Below are positions 1 to 10,904 of a stretch of DNA of 64,000 bases, piece by piece (position 1 is the first letter of the stretch; each line of letters opens with the position of its first letter). Origin of the DNA: Umbilicaria muhlenbergii (taxonomy: Eukaryota > Ascomycota > Lecanoromycetes > Umbilicariales > Umbilicariaceae). Both the position numbers and the translations under genes were made by a program. Under the pieces are notes generated by a model, which did no database searches, was not told where the DNA came from, and worked only from the letters and a program-made list of their open reading frames with translations. The stretch is taken from NCBI GenBank assembly GCA_000611775.1, contig KK106981.1, forward strand, positions 8,050,023-8,114,022, given 5' to 3'.

Positions 1-3000
1 AAAGGCCTGTTCCGCGGGAACAGTCTGTGGAAGGATAGATCCGCCTGTCAAGTCCTCACGGCGTATCTCGTGTAGATTTTGTGAGGCTTTCTGGGGGAAC
101 CTTGGAACGTCGTTGCTATCTCGCCCGCTGTGGTAAATCCGATCATGTTTCTGCAACGCGGCCTTGGTTGCAAACCCACCGATATAGAATTCGCAGGTGG
201 TGTCCGCACATTTGAACCGCTTGATGTGTAAGACTTCATGTGCTTCCCGAGCTTGTCGTGAGTGGAACCCATTGGAAACTCGTGGGCAATGACGGTACCG
301 GCAGACATACGACGACTCAGTGTATGTCCTCCTGAAGAACTTTAGATCTTCCTGATCGATTCCATCCAGACTCTCCGAGATTGGGAGATCTACAAGCAAC
401 TCCACAATATCCTGATAACGCCGGAGTACTTCGCTGAAGTATGTAGGATCATTCTCGAGTTCATATTTCTGAAAGTCTACGGTTATGTTAGCACTTCATT
501 TGCTACACGTAAGCGGCCCTCATCATGTAGCTTGTGCTTTTAATATCAGCTCACCTTCTGGATTTTTCTGAACATGCTTCTCTTGAGCTAGAATCTGCCG
601 GTATGTTAAAGCATCCTGGACTAAGCTCTTAGTATTTGGCAAGTCATCCAATGCTGCAATATGAGTCTCGCTAGACTTCAAGGGATCCAAGGCTCCTAAT
701 TCCGCGTGAAAGTCAGTGCTCTGAGACACTTTCCGAAAATCAGCTAGACTATGTAGCTGCCCTATAAGCGGTGTAGATATTCTGGCGTCGAGTCCACCTT
801 GTAACTTAATGTATTGAAGAAGATGCGCAATCCAGAACTCGTTGGCATATAGATGCAAAGCGTGATAGCCTTTGACTATTCTTCGCCTTGATTGAGCTTC
901 TGGAACGGATGGATCAATGAGGCAAGACGAATTTGACAGATAGGTCACACAAGAGAAACAAACATTATACTGGGCTTGCTTTTCCTGTAAGAATGGGCCA
1001 CTGTCAGGGTGTAACATATATCTGAACGAGGTTGTCAGAAGTCTGGCAACTCTTTGCTCGGCAATGACGTACTCTTTGGCGGAGAAATGAACAAAATCAA
1101 CTGAATTCGCCGGACCTTCGTCAATGATGGGCTTGCATAACTCCAGGACTGTTTTCGGCACTTTTGTTGTACTGTCCAGTATCGTATTGACTCCTGCTTG
1201 ATAAACTATTCCGTCCTGAATCTCCCAAACCTTCAATGCTCTGAAAGAGCAAGCCATCCATTCAAGTATTCGAATGGCTTTGTGTCTGTTCGAAGGGCTG
1301 TGCTGGTTCAGAATACGGCTCAAAATCCGACCGTACCTTATGCAGAGTTAATTTCAACAAACAATGAAAGAAACATTCAATTTTGCTTACGCTTCGTTTA
1401 GTCCATTAGGAAGATTGTTAGCGGCGGTTTGCAACTCCTTAATGCTGTAGCAGTCCTCAAGTGAAGTGACTACCAGCCGTACCCAGAGAAACATACCTAA
1501 TGATTTCTTAGCAAAGTAAAGGTTAATGTGATGAGAGACTCACCATTGGCTTTCTCCACCACTGTCTTCTCTATCTCATCCATCTCTTTGCTACTGAACC
1601 TTTCACGCAGCTCGATAAGGCTCTGATGAGTGAACAGCTGGATATCTGTGTCCACATCTTTCTTCTCGTCCTTGAGGGATATGTACTGCTTCCTCCGTAG
1701 AACCTTGCTAATTTCAACACCCTCCCTACTTGAGAATAGGATCTTACAGTGCCCATCAGATGATGTACACAGAGACAGTAGCTCCTGCATAATCGGTCTA
1801 TGCAATTTCTCTTCACACTCATCCAGGCCGTCAATGATTATGCGAACCGCTGCTATGGTGTCCAAAAGCTCAGGGAGTAAGTTTCTTAGTTGTTGCATTG
1901 AAGGGTTGTAGCCCCGGTTGGTGTAATTTTCTGAAACATGTGGAGCTAGGTCAAGGTGGTGCTGCAGTAGCTGAAGTGCAAGACTTCTCAAAATCCGACT
2001 GCAAGGATCCTCACCGTCAGTGTAACTATTGCAAAAGTAGTAGGCCACAGTCGCTTTCTGTTCCTTCTGAATGAATCCTATGATGTGAGAACACAAGACG
2101 CTTTTTCCTGATCTGGTTAGTAAGGTTTGAGAAGGTTATCTGGACTATTACCTGCTCCCGGAATGCCCTTAAGCCAGAGGACAGGCTCTTTGTTGGCGTT
2201 GCCTAACCATGAAGCCAACTTTGGAATCCTCAAGACCCAATCACAGGTGCCTGGGCCCCGCCGGCGAGATAAGCGGTCCAAGTTATCTTCTTGAATGCGG
2301 CTCTCTACTGCTAGCCATGCCACAGAATCTTTGAATTGCGAAGCTTGCCTTTCCAGCTCCCGCTTTTCAAGGTCCAAATGCGCCTGTTGTCGCCAGCTTC
2401 GTGCTTCCACAATGCTAATGGATAGCGCCTCTTTGTCCACTAGTTCGGTATGTCTTGCGAGACTTTCTAGAATACCGTTGAACCGTGCAGCAAAGTCTTT
2501 CCACAAGGAGTTGAAGACAATGTGCCATGCTGCAAAGCATCAGCACCCTGAGTCAAGAAAATGGAGAAAGAAGACGCACCGCGACGTCGAAAGAATTTGT
2601 AAGCACGGCGATGAAATTCCAGTATATCAGCATAGACTATGACAAGGACGTCCTGGAAGGCAGCATTGCCCCTGAACGCCTCTTCAAACCGATCGAAGCG
2701 TGGAAGGGCCTCCGCAATTTGAGCATAAGCGGTGACGAGCTTATCGAATATGCTTGTATATTCGCTGGCCAGCTACACGTTGCTTCAGCCTTGCGCCTTT
2801 TCTCAAGCAAGCAAAAGGGATGGATCTACCTCTAACATTAGCTTGATAGGGGCCTGTAGGATTCTCCGTAGGTAAGCGGTCAAAATGAGACGGAGATTGC
2901 CTGCGAACTAACCCAGATCCATGGCAAATATGGTGTTCCATTGCATAGAACTTCGATAACCTTTGAGTACTTGCCTATAGCATTCAGGAAGGGCTCAATG

Positions 3001-3179
3001 CGACGGAGGTTCCGGACGGATTGCCTTTGCTGTTGAAGACGTTCGATGTCGCGGGCAGCCTTCCAAACGTCCTGAAGCGACGTCGACTGGAAGAGAACAG
3101 CATCACCAGCATTGACTGAGCTTTTCAGTTTGTCGAAGGCTTCAGCTAAAGTTCTTTCTGCTGGAGCAGATGCTGCCAT
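1..3179 (-). CDS. NACHT NLR-like (STAND) protein with C-terminal zinc-finger pair, partial
   Basis: Eight exons: 3179-2913, 2853-2830, 2772-2580, 2529-2152, 2107-1544, 1496-1391, 1336-555 and 476-1, with the 3' end beyond the window; 930 codons are visible. Every junction keeps phase. Order: an N-terminal helical domain (about 1-210, DUF7708-type, with VLCNGTPYLPWIW followed by FDKLVTAYAQIAEALPRF), then a NACHT ATPase. The Walker A GIPGAGKS (about 282-290) is completed only by splicing across intron 2108-2151; Walker B is IIIDGLDE (about 377-384). NGMFLWVRL and FVHFSAKEY are typical of this fungal family. Two C2H2-like fingers follow (C830, C835, H851, H855; C861, C866, H882, H887). NLR-like proteins of fungi act in non-self recognition and regulated cell death; no WD, ankyrin or TPR repeats are visible before the edge. 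Exon 2 is only 24 nt. The first ATG in frame is at 3179. Role is inferred from the family. Confidence 0.88.
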
Positions 3180-3497
3180 ACCCAACAAGCCTGTCTATGT
3201 AGATCGTGGTGAGCAAGTGATGAAGATGACAGTCCTTGAAATGGCTGCCACTCAACCTTTTAGGCAGCCAGAAGGCGTTCTTGGAGCTTCTCAGGCATAC
3301 TGCTGGAGGGGCTGAGCGGCACAGCCTCGATCCCGGAGTCACTCTGCATGGGGCGTACTACCACCTCGCTAGACTTCGAACTGCACTGCCTATTCAATTT
3401 TCTAGGACTCTCCGCTTAGAAAAGTCGAAGTTTCCCACACCGTTGGGAAATCTTTTTTGAAAATGCTGGTCCCTTGCTGCATGCAGCATCCAGGGTG
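3180..3497. promoter_or_regulatory. Divergent intergenic region between NLR-like and SNF2 genes
   Basis: About 318 bp separate the two start codons, so both genes must take their promoters from this interval. I see no convincing TATA box or other named motif in it. Co-regulation is possible but is only inferred from geometry. Confidence 0.4.
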
Positions 3498-6400
3498 ATG
3501 GCGCTGATGAGCGATGGCCGCTCTCTTAACATGTCAATTAAGAGCCTCGATCACGATCCTCTGGGCTCCTCGAGGCCGTTCAAGCGCCGAGGAGTACTGC
3601 AAAATGAAACCCCTCCTCTGTCGTCTTGTCCTTCGCCAGATTGTGCACCCCGAAGTTTGATCGGGGATGATCATGGTTTGCAGGAGGTGCAAGATTGCGG
3701 TTACCCAATGAGCGTTCAGCCTTTTTACGAGCGACGGCGCCCCGGCAAGACGCAACTTGAGATGCCCAGACTAGTGCAAGAGGATGGAGAAGAGGTCTGC
3801 TTCGGAATGGTAAGTACCTCATGATACTCGCGCTAAGATTTTGGTTAAAGTTCTTAGATCGCTGGCATCCCCGTTCAGGTGAAGCGACCGGAGCGCTTGA
3901 ACGCCGGAACCACCACGGTTACAGTCACAACGGATCATGCCACCGCATTACTGAGAACTGCCGATGGATCAGAATTTGGGACACTGACTGAGCGACAAGC
4001 AAAGATACTACACACTCTCGAGGAAGTAGACTGTATCAACATTCAACTGTACTGCCAAATAAAATGCGAACAAGCATTGGGTGGAAAGAAATTCAGGAAG
4101 GGCACAGAGAGAGAGTTGCAACATTCACTTTGCACAATTGTTTACGGACCTTTCCGATTGTTCGACGCTGTTGGGGAGTTTGTTTCTCAGTGTGAGCTGT
4201 ACCTCCAGGATCCGCTTCATTGCTACCGCGATGTTCCGTATCGAAATCCTCATCTCTTATCCGGACTGGATGAGGAAACGCCACTGACCTCTTCCTTCCG
4301 TCGGCCCTGCGTACCGCTCGAAGCTGAGAACATGGAGAGCCGCCCGGATCTATTCGCGCTGCTCAGGAGTGAAGATCCTCTTCCGGAGACTGAGGCACCG
4401 CCGGCCCTGTGTACCACGCTGTATGGGTATGGCCGCCATGATCAAGCGCCTCGTATGTGATACAGCCAAGGGGCCACAGCTAACGTCTATGCAGTTATCA
4501 GAAGCAGGCGCTGACATTCATGTTACGAAAAGAACAGGGGTGGGCGCTTAATGGTCCCGAGAAGGACATTTGGAAGGAAGAATCAAGTCTATTTGCTCTT
4601 CCACGGTAGGTAGTTGGCACTTTCATCTTCCGTTTCATGCAAAAGCTAATGGCCTTAGTTATGTTAACACTGTTACTGGAGATCGTCAGGACTCCCCGCC
4701 ACCGGATTTCAGAGGCGGTCTGTTAGCAGATCAGATGGGGCTGGGCAAATCACTTAGCATGATCTCTCTTATTGCATCAAATCCGGCAATTAACCTGGAA
4801 ATTGCTGTGCCGCCTCATTTCAATTCAACTGAAGGACATGACGCTGTAAGTCCTGTCAAAACGACCCTCCTTGTGGTACCTCTTCCGCGTAAGTATTCTT
4901 CGCCTTGCTGGTCATCGTCCTGCCAGCTAAGCTATGTTAGTCTTGCAAACCTGGGATACTCAATTAAGACGGTTGGTGAGCCGTCCCAAATACTTGAAAT
5001 ACTTACTAACAGACATAAGGCATTTGCGTTCTGATACTATTTTGTGGCATGTGTTCCACGGCTGTGGTCGGACAAAGGGTGTAGGATTTCTGGGACAATT
5101 TGATATTGTTATCACAACATATAAGACATTATCAATGGAGTGGAGAAGACATGTTCAGTCACTCACATCAGAGTCACTGTTCTCATTGTTATGGCATCGT
5201 ATTGTCTTGGATGAAGGTGAGTTTTCATTACAGCCGTTGAATAGCGCTAACTCTTGGCAGCTCAGATAATTCAGAATCAGAAGACATTAGTCGCAAAAGC
5301 TTCATGTGCACTTCAGGCGACCAATCGATGGGCACTCAGTGGGACCCCAATTCAAAACAGGTTGACAGACCTTGCCAGCATTTTCAAATTCCTTCGCGTC
5401 TACCCCTTCTCTGATCCTAGGGTTTTCGACCGAGAAATATCGCAACCTTGGCTACGAGGTGACCCACAAGGGTTCCTAAGACTGAAGACATTGGTCAACT
5501 ACGTCACGTTATGTCGAACCAAAGCTGTCGTCAATCTTCCCAAACGATTAGACCAGGTCCACAGGCTCGATTTCAGCCCCGAAGAAAAGAAGGTATATGA
5601 GTCAGCCAAGGTCCGGACCATTCAGCTTCTGGACAATGCAAAGGCCATCGATTATACGAAGCGGAGAACATATCTAAACGCCTTGCAATGGCTTAATGCT
5701 CTCAGGCTCATCTGTAATCATGGCGTTATGCATTCGACGCGAGAAAATGGGCAGGTTCCCATTGATAAATCCACTGAGTCCGGAACGTGGAACTCTTCTT
5801 CAGCCCAAACGGTCTTTGAAAACATGCTTTCTGCTGGCGCTGCGATCTGTGTCGCCTGTTCTATCGATCTCACTGAAGCCACGTATGAGAACTTCAATCT
5901 AACTACCACTATGGTCCCTAAACCTCGGCTATCGGAGTGCATGTTTCTTCTCTGTGGTTCTTGCCTCTTAAGATGTCATAGCGACTCATCGATATCTTCA
6001 GCTTGCTTGCACAACCCAAAGTGTTCCAGTATGGAGGTTTCGCTGACGAGTCCCACTGCAACCCCCCAATTGCGGGGGTTTGCTCCGGCCATGAAGCCCA
6101 CAGAAGTTTCAACCAAACTGAAGACATTGCTTGCAGATCTTCAGAGCTGTGTCAATAGCGAAAAGTGGTATGTCTCTTCTATTCATCATTGGATCTCTAG
6201 CATGCATGCTAAAGTTTCGTTGCCACAGCGTTGTGTTTTCATACTGGGCTGTGACCCTTGATCTAGTGGAATGCACGCTAAAGGAAGCATCCATCTCCTA
6301 CACGAGAATTGATGGCCAACTTTCAGCAGATCGGCGAGGAGAAGCTATACGGCGATTTCAAGGAGACTCCAGTATTCGTGTCATATTGGTTTCAATCTCC

Positions 6401-6846
6401 TGCGGCGGTGTTGGGTAATGTCCTATTTTCCGAGAAATTCAAGCTCCAAAACTAACTATACTCTGTCAGATTGGATCTCACGGCTGCCTCGAGAGCATAC
6501 CTTCTAGAACCACAATGGAATCCAATGATGGAGGAGCAAGCTCTGTGCCGCATTCACCGCATGGGGCAGAAAAGGGATGTCACGACTATCCGATACATAA
6601 TGAAGGATTCCTTCGAAGAGGTTTGCTATACCTGGCTCTTCCCTCGCAGACCATACGTTGACTCTGTGCAGAAAGTCATCCTCATACAAGACAGAAAGAC
6701 AGACCTTGCCAACTTGACTTTCTCTAATGCAAGGTTGTCGGAAGCGGATGTGGGCGCTGGACGGCTGCAGGTAAGCCGCCGAAGTTCGTTAGCCTTAAAG
6801 TACGTCTAACAAAAAGAACAAGTACCTTCGAGCGGCGCTGGGGTAG
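3498..6846 (+). CDS. SNF2-family DNA-dependent ATPase, Rad5/HLTF-like, with RING-like insert
   Basis: Eleven exons: 3498-3809, 3858-4426, 4495-4605, 4659-4888, 4941-4971, 5020-5216, 5261-6167, 6229-6414, 6470-6620, 6672-6770, 6823-6846; all phases agree, giving 938 aa. The helicase core is split: Walker A GLLADQMGLGKS (about 350-360), a DEAQ box in place of DEAH formed across intron 5217-5260 (about 481-484), WALSGTPIQNRLTDLASIFK, then a Cys-rich insert (about 677-740, CVAC...CGSCLLRC...NPKC) that resembles a degenerate RING, and the C-terminal lobe ending in EEQALCRIHRMGQ. A RING between the two lobes is the Rad5/HLTF/Uls1 layout, linked to chromatin remodelling and tolerance of stalled replication forks in the nucleus. 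The last exon is 24 nt. First in-frame ATG at 3498; ATG at 3507 is an alternative. Assignment to Rad5 versus another subfamily is uncertain. Confidence 0.9.
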
Positions 6847-8147
6847 TACATCATCATAGCTCTTCCGGATTAGATCGCTGAGTTGGAAAATGTCCAGGTT
6901 GTCCAGGAATATCCAGAAATAGAATATTGGAAAAGTTTGACCTCGGGGTTTGTTATGTAGCTGGCGGAAATTAGGCGCAAATAAGGGAAGAGTTCTCAGA
7001 TACCCGGATGCAATTGGTCTTTTCATACAAAATCGTTGCCGAAATATTGTCCTAAATACTATTATAGATATGCAATGCATCTATATAAAGGGTAGGGTGA
7101 GATCACTGTGTTGTCGAGTCTACCTTAACCTCTTCGCCATCGGTCTGACTCTTACCTACCAAGGTACTTGAACAAATTATATGAGAAGGTCCAAATGTTC
7201 CATTATTAACTTGACTGTACTGGTTCAAAGGCAAGACCGAGTGGCTTCTAGTGCTTGGAGGAGATGATCATCGAGCGAGCAGCTTCTTAGAATGATGAAA
7301 GATGTTCTCTGTCTTGCCTGGGGCGATAATGATTGTGGTAGGCCCGCTTCACTCAAAGCCCGCCTGTTCCACTTTCTTGGAACTATGGAGACCCGACTGG
7401 CGCATGGATTCGAGGAGGTGGGGGTCTTTGGGCCTTCGTATCATGTCACTTATCATGTATAACTCTGCCCGGTTCGTAGAGTTGAGTAGGATGGCAACCA
7501 TTTCGTAAAAAAGTGTGTCTCCGTGTACAGTAGCTTTTACACGCCTTGTGCAAGAGGGGCTGCTAATGCTTTTGAGCTAGTGACTCGTATTCGCGGATAT
7601 CGAGTGTTTGCGGAGGGTGCGTGCCTGGAACGTAGTAATAACCATTTGTTCCAAATGTATTAAAAGGGTTTTTGAATTCGCAGTCATACTGTATTGAGAG
7701 ATGTGGTGGTGGTATCTGTATATAATCCAGTATTGATGGAGTCAATGTGGAATGTTGAATTGGTCTTGAATGTTGGATGTCAAGTGATTTGTTGATTGTG
7801 AGGAAACTGCTCAGACGACGAGGTAAACAAGAGTATATAATTCAGTTCGCACGCTGGTTGTTCCTGCATTCATTGCACAGGAGTTCTCGTCAGTGAATTT
7901 CATTTCAACACATATGATCCTTTGAGGTAGCATGTCGAGGGAAATGAGTTGTATAATATAGGCATTCAAGGGACCACTCACTAAGGTATTCACATCTCCC
8001 ACCATTTCCCGAGTCATTCATACCAGCGTTCACGCCAATTTCAACACATTTATCCAGCAGCATGAAAGTAAAAACAAACACAGGTTCTCCCTATCTCTGT
8101 TTACGCCCACGCCGCTTTCGCATTTAGAATGATCACACATTACACCG
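6847..8147. other. Intergenic, no gene recognised
   Basis: The 1.3 kb between the SNF2 gene and the first decayed paralogue has only short, unconvincing open frames. It should contain the SNF2 3' UTR. I see no repeat structure or known domain. Confidence 0.5.
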
Positions 8148-9251
8148 ATGGCCTCTTCTTCCACTCCTCGGCCTTCGATTCATGTCATAGCCCAGTCTGA
8201 ATGCCTTTGATGCGGTTTCCCATTGACACTTTTCGTGAAGATAAACCTGACTCCTCCCGGTACCTACCCTAAACGGCGCAAGACGGATTGGACAACTCTG
8301 TCCGGCGGAATAGAAAAGCCGACGAACACAACGTCGACATCTCTAGCAAAGGAGCTTGACCTCCACGAAAAACTACGACTGCACACAACAAGGAAGCTAA
8401 CATCTTCAGAAAAGGGTAAAAACCCCTCTTGGCTATGCCCCAAGTACATTCTTCCGGCAGCCTCGTACGCCACTATGAATGGAGACAAGAAGCTCGCTGG
8501 CATGTGCACCACACTGCGTAGGATGAAAACGGATTTTGAGAAACGGAGAAATCGAAATCCTCACCAACAGTGTCGGTTTGAGCTAGTCGTTGGAAGGTCG
8601 TCGGCGTCTGGGAACAGTGGCGAAGAGCCATTTCTGATGAGCATCAAGAAGTATAGAAGTATTGTGGAGGCCGAAAAGAACAGACTGAAGGCAACAAGAA
8701 GGGCGAGGAGGGATCTAGGCAAGAAGTATCTGTGGCCAAGGTGAGGCAATCCACGTACACGTGGAGCTGTGAGAAAGGGCTGTCTGAATGAAGTCAGACA
8801 TATAGTATACAAGAGAGGAGGGAGAGCAGATGTCGCATTCACCTGTCTAGACTGGCGTGCTTTTCGAGAGGTTACAGTTTGCGATAGCTATGAGCTCACC
8901 CTCAACGAAAGCAACTACCAACATATGGGCATGACTGAATGGCATCATGAATACGAAAGAAAGATGAAGGCTCCATGGGGTACGTCGAAGGTGAAAGAAG
9001 GGGATCAAGCAGCAGCTCCATAGAACGACGAGGAAGATCTAAATAATGATGACGAAGATTCAACTGATGACGAAGATTCAACCAACGATAGCGAGAGCCC
9101 AAATGACCACAATAAGAGCCTAGATAACGACGAAGACTCAGAGAATGGCATGGAGGATCCAGGGAGCGAAGTGGAGGATCAAGTTACCGGGACCAACGAA
9201 GACGGCCAGGAAGCCAAGAAGGAGAAACAACCAGCCGAATTCACTACGTAA
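8148..9251 (+). pseudogene. Decayed copy 1 of an unrecognised tandem gene family
   Basis: One frame runs from ATG 8148 to TAA 9249-9251 (368 codons) and is broken only by TGA at 8208, TGA at 8742 and TAG at 9021; there is no frameshift. It aligns with the neighbour at 9616-10593: YATMNGDKKL matches YSTMNGDGKL, KKYLWPR matches KMFLWPR, CLNEVRHIVYKRGGRADV matches CLHETRYIAYKRYGRVDV, YELTLNESNY matches CELYLNDDTY. The last 75 codons, after the TAG, encode a strongly acidic tail rich in Asp, Glu, Ser and Asn. A GTAAGT at the very end could instead be a splice donor. All three stops could come from C-to-T or G-to-A transitions. Short introns hiding the stops cannot be fully excluded. No function can be named. 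Confidence 0.6.
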
Positions 9252-9615
9252 GTCATTCACGCCAGATTCCGCACGTTCATTCAGCCGCAGAAAAAGTAAA
9301 TAGCACACACCATAATTCGCTTCTTCTCAGCACTCAAACAAAAGTTCTTTTGCAACACAGAAATTGGTTTCCGTAGCTTTTTTGCCCTGCTTCCACCCAT
9401 CTTAAGTCTCATTGCGGGTCTATACTGTTCATGCAGTCAGCACATGAGCAACACAACCTTCCGAATAGAGAAAGGGCACAGCAACCATTGTGGACTGATT
9501 GCCCAATCGTTAGAACATTCCAACGGACAAGACCACGCAAGGAGCTTCTCTGCCCATAGACTAGGCGAGATAGGAAGCACTCAGGCAGCGCAAGAAACCA
9601 GACACAACAGCAATA

Positions 9616-10593
9616 ATGCCCAGACCACCTTTGGCCGAATATAGCTTCCATCAGCAGCTCTTTATGGACGCCCTTCGAGATGACCATGAAGTATATAACA
9701 ACATCGACAACTACACCTTTCAAACTGCTCCCATCTACAGCACCATGAACGGAGACGGCAAACTCTTGGTCATACGCAAAGCGCTCCGTCATCTCTGCAG
9801 CAAAGAGGAGGCAGACAACAACCATGATCGGTGCACGATCGCACTAAACGACAGCGCGTCCAGCCAACAGCGACGGGAACTGTTTCCTCATGAACGACAG
9901 CAACTTAAAAGCGATCCTGCAAAAAGAAGTAAACACACTAGAAGCTATCGAGACAACCAGAGCAAGCCAAAGAAAGATGTTCCTATGGCCCCGCTGGGGC
10001 AACCCATGAACGCGCATTGACACCGAAGACTGCCTTCACGAAACGCGTTATATAGCGTACAAACGTTACGGAAGGGTCGACGTGGAATATACGTGTCTTG
10101 ACCGCCGTATCTTCCGTTCCACACCGTCTGCGAAAATTGCGAGCTTTACTTGAATGACGACACCTACGCCAGCATGAATATAGCGGAACTCCAACGTCGA
10201 AGAGACGAGGAAGTAAGGGAGACGTGGGTGCCGTTTAAGCTGGAGACGATGAGCAGTACCCCTTCAAAGGCGTTGATGGAAGCATTCGAGCGGAAGATGA
10301 AGAGGGAGAGAAATATGGCTATGGCCCGGTACGAGTCGGGCCGGGAAGTAGCTCGGCGGAATGAGGGCGAGAATAGAGATACGGAGACTATGAAGGAGAA
10401 TGAGGAGATCAGGAATGAGAAAAGAATGACTGAGAGGCCGAGGGTTGTCAAGAAAGTTCGGTTCGATACGGACTCGCCGCCAGCTAAGAGGTCCAAAAAC
10501 TTGTCTTCGGTTCCTGCGTCGATACCGGCACAACCATCATTCGCTCCCTCAACTCAATGGGCAGATGCAGAAAACGAAACGTTTCGTTTGTAG
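9616..10593 (+). pseudogene. Decayed copy 2 of an unrecognised tandem gene family
   Basis: Starts with ATG 9616 and ends at TAG 10591-10593. Homology to copy 1 moves between frames: it follows one frame to about 9880, switches to the frame encoding FLMNDSNLKAILQ, meets TGA at 10009-10011 inside a stretch that is Arg codon in copy 1, continues to about 10125, then switches to the frame of CENCELYLNDDTYASMNIAE. That gives about two frameshifts and one stop. The C-terminal part (10174-10593) is charged, Glu/Arg-rich, and ends with a basic patch PPAKRSK that could be a nuclear signal. It lacks the acidic tail of copy 1. The final open frame of about 140 codons could still be expressed alone. Unrecognised family. 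Confidence 0.6.
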
Positions 10594-10904
10594 CTGCAGA
10601 ACCACCACCTACACTGCCATCCTCAAATACCTCATCTTAACTCGCTCTCGAGGCACCGAGTCTGCAAAATTTGATGGAGACCTGACATTCACCTAACCAC
10701 AGCGTTGAGAAACAATGAATTCATTCACCGCGACGCAAGCGACGAGTTCCAATTAGACTGATACTTACACCCGCTCAGTATGTACCTTGCCACTTGCTCG
10801 ACATCCGTGACACATGACCTTTATACAATAACTCACCACCCACACCTAAACAACCTCCAACGCCGCCAACCCAAGGAACAAACCCGTTCGCTCATGATGC
10901 TGCA
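10594..10904. other. Short convergent intergenic region
   Basis: About 310 bp between the end of decayed copy 2 and the 3' end of the AP-2 alpha gene. It should hold the AP-2 3' UTR; nothing else recognised. Confidence 0.4.
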
